Assembly: GCF_013322225.1 (NCBI RefSeq) | Contig: NZ_JAAMFB010000009.1 | Coordinates: 124,001-188,000, forward strand | Source of the DNA: Agrobacterium larrymoorei | Lineage (GTDB): Bacteria; Pseudomonadota; Alphaproteobacteria; Rhizobiales; Rhizobiaceae | Length of the DNA stretch: 64,000 nucleotides | Direction: 5' to 3' | Shown here: piece after piece, positions 7,831 through 17,441 of the stretch | Position numbering within the stretch: the first letter of the stretch is position 1 | Layout of the letters: the number at the start of each line of letters is the position of its first letter | Program-made: the position numbers and the translations under genes | Notes under the pieces: model-generated | Database searches by the model: none | What the model was told of the DNA's origin: nothing | Seen by the model: only the letters and a program-made list of their open reading frames with translations

Positions 7831-8837
7831 CGGCAAGGATCGCACTGAGTTTCGAAGATGCCGGGCTGCCGCTGGACCGTCGATTTGCCGAGAAAAAGCC
7901 GTGGCCGCTTCTGACGGGAGCGGAATGGATTTCAATTCGCCCGATGCGTATCGAGCTTGCCGCGGAGAGCATCACCGATCCAGTCTACATAAGGGCTCGC
8001 ATTGGTGATGACGACATAGTGGTGAAGCTGTCGCATAATAGCCTGACTTTATTGTGCAATCGGCGCGAACCGGGGCTGGATTGGCGCAATGTCCATTCAC
8101 AGATCAAGCCTCTGGTTCTTGAATGCATTTTGCAGAACGCCTTCACGAAGCTGGAGGAAATCTGCGGCTGCACAATCGAGATAACCGACGTTCAGGACGA
8201 CGATCCTTCAGGTTTTGCTACCAATTTTGCCTGTGAAATCGAAGTGGATGGTATCGCTGTTCCGGCGGGTCTGCTGGTTTCGCCCGCGCAACTCGGCAAG
8301 CTTCAAAGATGGCAACACAGTCTACCCGGGGTCATGCCCTCGGTACTCCATATTCCCATTAATATACGCCACGGTAGCGCAACGATTTCCAGTGCAGAAC
8401 TACGTTCGTTGCGCATCGGAGATGCGATCGTGCTGGGTGTTGCCTATGAGGCAGCGCCCGTTTGGGCCGTCACCGGCGAGCGTTTCCTGGCAGAGGTGAC
8501 CGAGCAGGACGATGGCTTGCGCCTTTTGACCCCACTTCTCTCAATTCCCCCCAGTTCGATGAGGCATTTGATGGCGACGTCTGACGATCAGGAACATCAT
8601 ATTCACCCGGTGCAGGGTGCGGTTGGCGACATTCCGATCAGACTTGTTTTCGACGCCGGCCGCATCGAGGTCCCCCTCTCTGAACTGGAGGGTATCGGCG
8701 TAGGGCACGTCTTCGACATCGGTCGCCATCCATCCCGCAGCGTCGATATCGTCGCTCAAGGCCGTATTATCGGACATGGCGAAGTCGTTTCCGTAGAGGG
8801 CCTCACCGCCGTCCGCATCACGGCGCTCAACCCCTGA
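7827..8837 (+). CDS. sctQ: Type III secretion C-ring protein SctQ (RhcQ)
   Basis: This 336-residue SctQ/FliN-family protein forms the cytosolic sorting platform pods. The N-terminal 250 residues are variable. The C-terminal SpoA domain is recognisable at about residues 262-335 (IPIRLVFDAGRIEVPLSELE...GRIIGHGEVV). Its ATG overlaps the sctN stop (ATGA) and its TGA overlaps the sctR ATG by one base. A second, internal SpoA (260-320 region) is not separately visible. Confidence 0.9.
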   Translation: MTARIALSFEDAGLPLDRRFAEKKPWPLLTGAEWISIRPMRIELAAESITDPVYIRARIGDDDIVVKLSHNSLTLLCNRREPGLDWRNVHSQIKPLVLECILQNAFTKLEEICGCTIEITDVQDDDPSGFATNFACEIEVDGIAVPAGLLVSPAQLGKLQRWQHSLPGVMPSVLHIPINIRHGSATISSAELRSLRIGDAIVLGVAYEAAPVWAVTGERFLAEVTEQDDGLRLLTPLLSIPPSSMRHLMATSDDQEHHIHPVQGAVGDIPIRLVFDAGRIEVPLSELEGIGVGHVFDIGRHPSRSVDIVAQGRIIGHGEVVSVEGLTAVRITALNP

Positions 8838-9490
8838 TGGACTCTGGATTTCCCATTAGCCAAAGCCTTGCCGCGTTGTCGATCATTTCGATATTGCCCG
8901 TCATCGCTGTCATAGCCACGTCTTTCACGAAGATTTCCGTCGTTTTGCTGATCGTTCGGAACGCTATCGGTATACAGCAGACACCGCCAAACCTGCTGGT
9001 ATTCGCCATCGCAATCGTCCTGACGGTCTTCGTCATGGATCCGGTGTTGCGCGAAAGCTGGCGGCTGCTTCTGGTTCACTCCGCAGATTTCTCTGCTGCT
9101 GGCACGATGGCCGAGGGTTTTTCCAAGGTTTCGGAACCGCTCAAATCCTTCATGCTCAGATATTCCGATCAGGAGGTCCGCGATTTTTTCGCCCAGGCAT
9201 CGAAACAGGTTTGGCAGGGTGCGGAAGCAAATGCGGCCGGGCCAGACGATCTGACGGTACTTGCACCTAGTTTTCTGGTCTCAGAACTAACCCGCGCCTT
9301 CGAAATCGGCTTTCTGATCTATTTGCCGTTCCTGATGATCGATTTCGCCATTTCCGCAATTCTGGTGTCTCTGGGTATGCAGATGATGTCGCCCACCGTG
9401 GTCTCCACGCCTGTCAAATTGCTGCTGTTCGTATCCATCGATGGATGGCGCAGGCTGCTAGAAGGTCTGGTACTGACCTATGCGACTTGA
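8837..9490 (+). CDS. sctR: Type III secretion export-gate protein SctR (RhcR)
   Basis: This 217-residue FliP/SctR family protein is five subunits of the helical export-gate cone. Hallmarks are the N-terminal hydrophobic pair with TSFTKISVVLLIVRNAIG near residues 29-46, a polar stretch with SFMLRYSDQEVRDFF, and the C-terminal signature FEIGFLIYLPFLMIDFAISA followed by LGMQMMSPTVVSTPVKLLLF. No Sec-type signal peptide, unlike FliP, which favours the secretion rather than the flagellar branch. Length and motifs are complete. Confidence 0.95.
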   Translation: MDSGFPISQSLAALSIISILPVIAVIATSFTKISVVLLIVRNAIGIQQTPPNLLVFAIAIVLTVFVMDPVLRESWRLLLVHSADFSAAGTMAEGFSKVSEPLKSFMLRYSDQEVRDFFAQASKQVWQGAEANAAGPDDLTVLAPSFLVSELTRAFEIGFLIYLPFLMIDFAISAILVSLGMQMMSPTVVSTPVKLLLFVSIDGWRRLLEGLVLTYAT

Positions 9491-9502
9491 GGGAATGCGC
9501 AT

Positions 9503-9772
9503 ATGAACAGCGACCAGATGGTGGCAGAAATCAGCATGTCTGCCATGGCCACTTTCGCGCTGGCTGGGCCGCTGTTGATACTCGCGGCGGTCATTGGCCT
9601 GTTGATAGCGGTGTTTCAGGCTGCGACTCAGATTCAAGAGCAGACCATCGCGCAAATCATCAAGATCGGACTGATCTCGGCGGCTTTGCTGTTTTTCGGA
9701 CGGGCGCTTGCAACCCCTTTGATCGAGCATTCCATTCACATTCTCAACGACTTTCCTAACATGGTTCGTTGA
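9503..9772 (+). CDS. sctS: Type III secretion export-gate protein SctS (RhcS)
   Basis: This 89-residue FliQ/SctS protein forms two transmembrane hairpin helices of the export gate. The conserved QAATQIQEQTIAQIIKI loop lies between the two hydrophobic segments. It starts 12 bases after sctR and ends 3 bases before sctT. Normal family length. Confidence 0.94.
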   Translation: MNSDQMVAEISMSAMATFALAGPLLILAAVIGLLIAVFQAATQIQEQTIAQIIKIGLISAALLFFGRALATPLIEHSIHILNDFPNMVR

Positions 9773-9775
9773 GCG

Positions 9776-10579
9776 ATGGGGGCGGGGCAGGCTGTCGATG
9801 TCAATATCGCCGTGCCCGCGGCCCTCATGCTGGGCGCCGCCAGAGCGCTTGGCATCATGGTCATCTTCCCGATTTTTTCGCTCTTCAATATCGCTGGAAT
9901 ATTAAGGTTTGGTCTTGCCATCGGCCTGTCGGCGCCTTCGTTGATGGTGGCTTACACCTTCATCATGAAAGGGCAGGTGACGTATTTCGACCTGTCGTTT
10001 CTGTCCGTAAAGGAATTCGTTTTCGGCTTTGTGCTCGGCATCGGGCTTGGAGTGCCTTTCTGGGCCGCGCAGGCAACAGGTGATATGACCGATGTCTATC
10101 GCGGGGCGAATGCCGCGAACCTGTTCGATCAGGTCAACGCACTAGAGACCGCACCATTAGGTTCGTTGCTGATGTCGATTGCTCTGATGCTCTTTATCGG
10201 AGCAGGTGGCTTGGTCGATCTTATCTCTATCTTCTATATGTCTTTCAGCTTCTGGCCTCTGTTGGCCGCCTTCCCTCGATTGCCTGAAGCGCCACTCGTT
10301 CCGATGATCCAGATTTTCGCCAGTATCTTCAAAGCCGGTGCAGTCCTCGCTTCGCCTTTCATTATCGTGGCAATGACAATCGAACTTTCATTCAGTTATA
10401 CGGCTAGATCGGCGAGGCAATTGCAATTGAATGATGCCTTGCCGGTCTTCAAGAATCTCGCGGTTTTGGTTGTCCTTGTCGTTTACACCATGTTCATCGG
10501 CAGTTACTTCCACGAGACATGGACGAGTGGATTTACGCAGGTAAGATCCATGCTGGAGGTCGATCTTGGCAAAGAATGA
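9776..10579 (+). CDS. sctT: Type III secretion export-gate protein SctT (RhcT)
   Basis: This 267-residue multi-spanning FliR/SctT protein is the single-copy subunit closing the export-gate helix. Hydrophobic segments are spread along its length. The family blocks ARALGIMVIFPIF (N-terminal), GIGLGVPFWAAQATGDMTDVYRG (centre) and a DLISIFYMSFSFWP stretch are visible. It ends 14 bases inside the sctU coding frame. Confidence 0.93.
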   Translation: MGAGQAVDVNIAVPAALMLGAARALGIMVIFPIFSLFNIAGILRFGLAIGLSAPSLMVAYTFIMKGQVTYFDLSFLSVKEFVFGFVLGIGLGVPFWAAQATGDMTDVYRGANAANLFDQVNALETAPLGSLLMSIALMLFIGAGGLVDLISIFYMSFSFWPLLAAFPRLPEAPLVPMIQIFASIFKAGAVLASPFIIVAMTIELSFSYTARSARQLQLNDALPVFKNLAVLVVLVVYTMFIGSYFHETWTSGFTQVRSMLEVDLGKE

Positions 10580-11342
10580 CGACACGGAAGAAAAGTCACT
10601 ACCGCCCAGCCAGATCAAGCTCAATAAATTGCGCCGTGATGGGCAGGTCGCCCGCTCGAAGGATTTGCCAGCAGCCGTCTCGGTACTCGCCATCACATGC
10701 TATCTCGTCTGGATGAGCCAGTCGATCCTGCAGAGCTTCGCTCATTTCTTCGAAGCTCCACTGTCAGTTTTGCCGCAAACTGGGCGAGAGTTCGATATCG
10801 GTTACTTCGGTGCCCTGGTCCGATCTTCGGCAGTTGAGCTGTTGTTGATGGTCGCCGTTCCTGCGGCCCTCGGTGTCGTTGCGGTCATCGTTACCGCTAT
10901 CATCGATGGGCAGGGTCTGTTGATGTCTATGAAGCATATGAAACTGGACTTCAATCGGATGAACCCCGCCGAGGGTTTCAAGAAAATGTTCTCTTTTTCC
11001 AGCATCATAGAGTTCGTGAAAAGCATGGTGAAGTTTGCCGTATTGACGACTGCCGGTGCCGCGACGCTCATCTATTTTCTCAACGCCGTTTTCTGGTCGC
11101 CACTTTGCGGTGCCGAATGCAGCCTTGCCGTCTCCAGCTATCTTATTGCGACGATGGTGGTTATCGTTTCCATCATCATCGTCATTGCGGCTGCTTTCGA
11201 TATCCGCATCTCCAGAGGCCTGTTCCAGCGCGAACACCGGATGACGAAAACAGAATCCAAGCGAGAGCAGAAGGAAACCTACGGCGACCCGCACGTCCGC
11301 TCGGCACGCAGGCGAATTGGCAACGAAATCCGGCGGGGATGA
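10566..11342 (+). CDS. sctU: Type III secretion export switch SctU (RhcU), truncated before the autocleavage domain
   Basis: The TTG start at 10566 gives the family N-terminus (SQIKLNKLRRDGQVARSKD), then four hydrophobic segments and the linker FQREHRMTKTESKREQKE, GDPHVRSARRRI. The frame then stops at TGA 11340-11342 after NEIRRG, giving 258 residues where the family has about 345-360. The missing part is the cytoplasmic domain with the self-cleaving NPTH motif that controls substrate switching. None of the other frames continues it. Fifteen bases later begins the terminator of the convergent glp operon. This is a 3' truncation at the junction with the host region. The protein may insert in the gate but should not switch normally. 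Confidence 0.88.
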   Translation: MAKNDDTEEKSLPPSQIKLNKLRRDGQVARSKDLPAAVSVLAITCYLVWMSQSILQSFAHFFEAPLSVLPQTGREFDIGYFGALVRSSAVELLLMVAVPAALGVVAVIVTAIIDGQGLLMSMKHMKLDFNRMNPAEGFKKMFSFSSIIEFVKSMVKFAVLTTAGAATLIYFLNAVFWSPLCGAECSLAVSSYLIATMVVIVSIIIVIAAAFDIRISRGLFQREHRMTKTESKREQKETYGDPHVRSARRRIGNEIRRG

Positions 11343-11350
11343 GCTTGCGC

Positions 11351-11381
11351 ATAAAAAATCGGGGCGGAAAACCGCCCCGAT
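11351..11381 (-). terminator. Rho-independent terminator of the glp operon
   Basis: A perfect 10-bp stem (ATCGGGGCGG at 11358-11367, CCGCCCCGAT at 11372-11381) with an AAAA loop is followed, on the minus strand, by a run of Ts (11352-11358 read as A on plus). It lies 24 bases beyond the glpV stop. On the plus strand no U-run follows, so it would not terminate the sctU transcript well. Confidence 0.85.
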
Positions 11382-11404
11382 GAATGTTATTAAGAGTCAA
11401 AGGC

Positions 11405-13126
11405 TTATTTCTGCCAGCTCTTCACCAGTTCATCGTAATTAACGGTAACTGGCTTTTCCTTCTCGTTCTGGATCTTTAGCTGCGGTGCAAGGTGGCCCTT
11501 GGATACGGCATCCTTGTTCCAGTATTCGAGATCGTGCTCTTCAGCCAGCTTCGGACCCTTGTCGCCCTGAACGCCTGCGCGTTCCAGACGCTGCATGACC
11601 TTTTCCTGTTCTGCGCAAAGCGAGTCCATGGCTTCCTGTGCGGTCTTTGCGCCGGAAGAGGCATCACCCACGGCCTGCCACCACAGCTGCGCGAGCTTCG
11701 GATAGTCAGGAACGTTGGTGCCGGTCGGAGACCACTGAACGCGGGCAGGTGAACGATAGAACTCGATCAGACCGCCGAGATCTTTGGCGCGCTTGGTGAA
11801 GCTCTCGTGGTTGATGGTCGATTCACGGATGAGCGTCAGGCCGACATGAGCCTTCTTCACGTCCACGGTTTTGGAAGTGACGAACTGCGCATAGAGCCAT
11901 GCAGCCTTGGCGCGGTCAGTCGGGGTGGACTTCATCAGCGTCCATGAACCCACGTCCTGATAGCCGAGCTTCATGCCGTCCTTCCAGTAAACGCCGTGCG
12001 GGGAGGGTGCCATGCGCCATTTCGGCGTGCCATCCTCGTTGACGACGGGCAGACCTTTCTTGACCGCATCTGCGGTAAAGGCGGTGTACCAGAAGATCTG
12101 CTGCGCGACTTCACCCTGCGCCGGAACCGGGCCGGACTCGGAGAAGTTCATGCCCTGTGCTGCCGGAGGAGCGTATGCCTTCAACCAGTCGAGATATTTT
12201 TGGATGGCGTAAACGGAGGCAGGGCCGTTTGTATCACCGCCGCGTGCAACGCAGGAGCCGACCGGCTGGGACTTTTCGTTGACCTTGATGCCCCATTCAT
12301 CGACGGGTAGACCGTTTGGCAGGCCTTTGTCGCCGTTACCGGCCATGGAAAGCCATGCATCGGTGAAGCGCCAGCCGAGAGATGGGTCCTTCTTGCCATA
12401 ATCCATATGGCCGTAGACCTTCTTGCCGTTGATTTCACGGCCGGTGAAGAATTCGGCAATGTCTTCGTAAGCAGACCAGTTGACCGGAACGCCAAGATCG
12501 TAGCCGTACTTGGCCTTGAAGTCGGCCTTGTTCTTGGCATCGTTGAACCAGTCATAACGGAACCAGTAAAGGTTCGCGAACTGCTGGTCGGGAAGCTGAT
12601 AGAGCTTACCATCCGGTGCCGTGGTGAACTTGGTGCCGATGAAGTCCTTCAGATCGAGACCGGGGTTGGTCACGTCCTTGCCTTCGCCTGCCATCCAGTC
12701 GGTGAGGTTGCGCACCTGCTGGTAGCGCCAATGGGTACCGATCAAGTCACTGTCGTTGACGAAAGCGTCGTAGATGTTTTCGCCGGACTGCATCTGCGTC
12801 TGCAGCTTTTCAACGACGTCACCTTCACCGATCAGGTCGTGGGTGATCTTGATACCGGTGATTTCCGAGAATGCCTTGGCCAGCACCTTCGATTCATATT
12901 CATGCGTCGTCAGCGTTTCCGAGACGACCTTGATATCCATGCCGGCGAAAGGCTTCGCGGCATCGATGAACCATTGCATTTCCTTTTCCTGGTCCGCACG
13001 GGAAAGGGAGGAGAGGTCGCCCACTTCCTTGTCGAGGAAGGATTTCGCCTCGTTCATGCCAGCGTGAGCCACGCCGGTAATTGCCAGCAGCGCCGCTGCT
13101 GTCGTTGTCAGAAGATGCATTCGCAT
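11405..13126 (-). CDS. glpV: Glycerol/glycerol-3-phosphate ABC transporter substrate-binding protein GlpV
   Basis: This 573-residue family-1 extracellular binding protein is the periplasmic receptor of the rhizobial Glp transporter. A Sec signal peptide (LLTTTAAALLAITGVAHA) ends near residue 22. I chose the ATG at 13126 because it has an excellent GGAGGAC ribosome site. An in-frame ATG 36 bases upstream has none. The large size, compared with 400-450 residues for typical sugar-binding proteins, matches the GlpV family. It is the last gene of the glpD-S-T-P-Q-U-V order and ends at a strong terminator. Confidence 0.88.
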   Translation of the reverse strand: MRMHLLTTTAAALLAITGVAHAGMNEAKSFLDKEVGDLSSLSRADQEKEMQWFIDAAKPFAGMDIKVVSETLTTHEYESKVLAKAFSEITGIKITHDLIGEGDVVEKLQTQMQSGENIYDAFVNDSDLIGTHWRYQQVRNLTDWMAGEGKDVTNPGLDLKDFIGTKFTTAPDGKLYQLPDQQFANLYWFRYDWFNDAKNKADFKAKYGYDLGVPVNWSAYEDIAEFFTGREINGKKVYGHMDYGKKDPSLGWRFTDAWLSMAGNGDKGLPNGLPVDEWGIKVNEKSQPVGSCVARGGDTNGPASVYAIQKYLDWLKAYAPPAAQGMNFSESGPVPAQGEVAQQIFWYTAFTADAVKKGLPVVNEDGTPKWRMAPSPHGVYWKDGMKLGYQDVGSWTLMKSTPTDRAKAAWLYAQFVTSKTVDVKKAHVGLTLIRESTINHESFTKRAKDLGGLIEFYRSPARVQWSPTGTNVPDYPKLAQLWWQAVGDASSGAKTAQEAMDSLCAEQEKVMQRLERAGVQGDKGPKLAEEHDLEYWNKDAVSKGHLAPQLKIQNEKEKPVTVNYDELVKSWQK

Positions 13127-13201
13127 TTTAGTCCTCCAATTTTGCGATTGCTTCAGATGCATTTCGCCGGGTCGTCCTCCGTCCCGGTATGTCGTCGGCA
13201 G

Positions 13202-13483
13202 CTATACGAAGCGGAACACGCCAATCGCATAGACCACCGAAAGAGCGAGCGCCCACCACAGGCCGGGGCCGACAAAGCCGAGCCAGGCAAGATTGATGAA
13301 GGCGGAGCCGAGCAGCGAAACGAAGAGCCTGTCTCCCCTCGTCGTTTCGAACCGAAGAATGCCGACGCGCGGATTGCCGCCGGGCGAGAAATACTCCCAC
13401 ACCGCCATTCCAATTAGCAGGGCAAGGATCGTCAGGAAAAACAGCGCCGTAGGCAGCGTCCATGCCATCCAGGAAAAATTCAT
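13202..13483 (-). CDS. glpU: DUF2160 small membrane protein GlpU
   Basis: This 93-residue protein has three hydrophobic segments (about residues 10-28, 53-70 and 74-92) and a polar middle (FSPGGNPRVG...TRGDRLF). It belongs to the DUF2160 family, which is found almost only next to glycerol ABC transporter genes. Its role is unknown. A helper of the permease or a cofactor of GlpV localisation is conceivable. It lies between glpQ and glpV, as in Rhizobium leguminosarum. Confidence 0.82.
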   Translation of the reverse strand: MNFSWMAWTLPTALFFLTILALLIGMAVWEYFSPGGNPRVGILRFETTRGDRLFVSLLGSAFINLAWLGFVGPGLWWALALSVVYAIGVFRFV

Positions 13484-13498
13484 CGAAGCTTCTCCTTG

Positions 13499-14314
<816 letters not shown>

Positions 14315-14328
14315 AACGTTCTCCTTTC

Positions 14329-15195
<867 letters not shown>

Positions 15196-15198
15196 GGC

Positions 15199-16269
15199 TC
15201 AGGCTCCTGTGCCGACGCGCCAGCTATCGGCATAGATGCCGATGGCTTTTGGATCGAAGGTGACGCGCGGCTCGGCTGGAATTTCTCCGTCTTCAGGAAC
15301 GACGATGGTCAGCGGATGGCCAGCGAAGCTGGAGCGCACGACCTTCTGACGCCCGATATCCTCAACCTTGTTGATGGATACCGGCATGCCTTCGCGCCCA
15401 AGCGAGATGAATTCGGGTCTGATGCCGAGTTCCGTTTTCGCGCCCGACTCGAAAGCCGGTGCCGAGGTAAGCGCGATATTCTGATCGCCAATCTTTGCCT
15501 GTGCGCCGTCAAGCGAAACCGGCAGCACATTCATGCCCGGTGAGCCGATGAAGTAACCGACGAAGGTGTGGCTGGGGCGTTCGAAAAGCTCGGCCGGCGT
15601 GCCGATTTGCACGATCTGGCCGTCATACATGACGACCACCTTGTCGGCGAAGGTCAACGCTTCCGTCTGGTCATGCGTCACATAAACCATGGTGAAGCCG
15701 AACTGGCGGTGCAGGCGCTTCAACTGCGAGCGCAGGACCCACTTCATATGCGGATCGATGACGGTCAGCGGTTCATCGAAGAGAATGGCGTTCACGTCGT
15801 TGCGAACCAGTCCGCGACCGAGTGAAATCTTCTGTTTCTGATCGGCGGTCAGTCGGCGCGCGCGGCGCTTCGCCATCGAGCCGAGGTCGATCATCTCCAG
15901 AATTTCGTTGACGCGACGGTCGACTTCCGTTTCCGCCACACCGCGATTGCGCAAGGGAAAAGCCAGATTGTCATAGACCGTCATCGTGTCGTAGATGACG
16001 GGGAACTGGAAAACCTGCGCAATATTGCGCTGCTCCGTCGGCAGGTTCGTTACATCCTTGCCATCGAACAGAATGCGCCCGTCGGATGGATTGATAAGCC
16101 CGGAAATGATGTTCAGCAGGGTCGTCTTGCCGCAGCCGGAAGGGCCGAGCAGGGCATAGGCACCGCCATCGCTCCACTCGTGGTTCACTTCCTTCAGGGC
16201 GTAATCATTGGCCGCTTTCGCTTTGGCATTATAGGCGTGGCGGATGTGGTCGAGACTGATACGTGCCAT
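15199..16269 (-). CDS. glpT: Glycerol ABC transporter ATPase GlpT, non-consensus signature motif
   Basis: This 356-residue MalK/UgpC-like ATPase has an intact Walker A (GPSGCGKT, residues 42-49), Walker B with Glu (AILFDEPLTVIDP), switch histidine (YVTHDQTEAL, about 197) and a C-terminal TOBE-type domain. The signature motif is not LSGGQ but LTADQ (RRLTADQKQKISLGRGL, about 140). It would therefore supply a working Walker/His half-site but a degenerate signature to its partner. Sits directly downstream of glpS (12-base gap). The name follows rhizobial usage, not the E. coli GlpT antiporter. Confidence 0.87.
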   Translation of the reverse strand: MARISLDHIRHAYNAKAKAANDYALKEVNHEWSDGGAYALLGPSGCGKTTLLNIISGLINPSDGRILFDGKDVTNLPTEQRNIAQVFQFPVIYDTMTVYDNLAFPLRNRGVAETEVDRRVNEILEMIDLGSMAKRRARRLTADQKQKISLGRGLVRNDVNAILFDEPLTVIDPHMKWVLRSQLKRLHRQFGFTMVYVTHDQTEALTFADKVVVMYDGQIVQIGTPAELFERPSHTFVGYFIGSPGMNVLPVSLDGAQAKIGDQNIALTSAPAFESGAKTELGIRPEFISLGREGMPVSINKVEDIGRQKVVRSSFAGHPLTIVVPEDGEIPAEPRVTFDPKAIGIYADSWRVGTGA

Positions 16270-16281
16270 GTCTCTGTCTCC

Positions 16282-17364
16282 TCACGCGGCAGCTTGTTGC
16301 GGGGTGGCAAGGGAACGGCCATTCACATCGAAGGCCATCAGGTGACGGGTGTCGAGATAGATGTCGATCTGCCGGTCCGGCTCGATATCGAGAATGCCGC
16401 GCGTCAGCATGACCCAGCGGTGGCCGGCAAAATTCAGATGGATGAAGCTTTCCGAACCCGCAATTTCAGAGACCAACGTCTTTGCTTCGAGCTTTACCGC
16501 AGCACCGTGGGTCGGCGTTGGATAGAGATGGTGAGGATGAAACGCCACTGTGACCGGACCGTCCGCGATGCTTGCAAGATGCGGCGGTACCGCAAAGACC
16601 TGAGCGCCATTATGTAGGAAAGAACCGCCATTCTTCGTCAGTTCTACGATATTCAGCGGCGGGTCGGCAAATGTTCTGGCGGAAACGAGATCGACCGGGT
16701 TGCGATACATGTCGATGGTCGGGCCATATTGTGTGATGCGGCCCTGATGCATGGTCGCGGTATTGCCGCCGAGTAGAAGAGCTTCTGATGGCTCCGTGGT
16801 TGCGTAAACGAAAATCGCGCCAGACGAAGCGAAAATCTTCGGAAGTTCTTCGCGCAATTCCTCACGCAGCTTGTAGTCGAGGTTGGCGAGCGGCTCGTCC
16901 AGAAGAACGAGGCTTGCATTCTTGACAATGGCGCGCGCCAGCGCGGTACGCTGTTGCTGACCACCGGATAGATTAAGTGGTGTGCGCTCCAGATAGGGCG
17001 TCAGCTTTAACAGATCGGCAGCTTTCCGCACCTCACGATCGATCGTCGCGCTATCCTTCTTCGCAATCCGCATGGGGGAGGCGATGTTTTCATAAACGCT
17101 GAGTGCAGGATAGTTGATGAACTGCTGGTACACCATCGCAACGCTGCGGTCCTGCACGCGTTTGCCGGTGACATCTGTTCCGTCGAAATGGAGCGAACCT
17201 TCGGTCGGCTTGTCCAAGCCAGCCATCAGCCGCATCAGAGAGGTTTTGCCGGACAATGTCGGGCCAAGCAGGACGTTGAGCGTGCCCCGCTTGAGTGTGA
17301 GACTGGTGGGGTAAATATGGTATTCACCACCCACCATCTTCGCGATGTTGCGCAATTCAAGCAT
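16282..17364 (-). CDS. glpS: Glycerol ABC transporter ATPase GlpS, switch histidine replaced
   Basis: This 360-residue MalK-like ATPase has Walker A GPTLSGKT at residues 34-41, a canonical LSGGQQQRTALARA signature near 133 and Walker B LVLLDEPLANLD. In the H-loop, where the family has VTHDQ.EA, it reads YATTEPSEA: the switch histidine is Thr. A TOBE-like C-terminal domain covers roughly residues 235-345. It pairs with GlpT, whose signature is degenerate, which predicts one canonical and one non-canonical ATP site in the heterodimer. First transporter gene after glpD. Confidence 0.87.
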   Translation of the reverse strand: MLELRNIAKMVGGEYHIYPTSLTLKRGTLNVLLGPTLSGKTSLMRLMAGLDKPTEGSLHFDGTDVTGKRVQDRSVAMVYQQFINYPALSVYENIASPMRIAKKDSATIDREVRKAADLLKLTPYLERTPLNLSGGQQQRTALARAIVKNASLVLLDEPLANLDYKLREELREELPKIFASSGAIFVYATTEPSEALLLGGNTATMHQGRITQYGPTIDMYRNPVDLVSARTFADPPLNIVELTKNGGSFLHNGAQVFAVPPHLASIADGPVTVAFHPHHLYPTPTHGAAVKLEAKTLVSEIAGSESFIHLNFAGHRWVMLTRGILDIEPDRQIDIYLDTRHLMAFDVNGRSLATPQQAAA

Positions 17365-17441
17365 TCTGTCCTGTGGCCTCCTCCAACCAGCAAGATGTCT
17401 GCGTCAATTTTCAGTATGCGGTGCCCGTCAGGGCGGTATTA

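Noticed and set aside
12407-13417. 336-codon plus-strand frame
   Set aside because: Antisense to glpV and glpU; composition typical of a GC-rich shadow frame, no family features.
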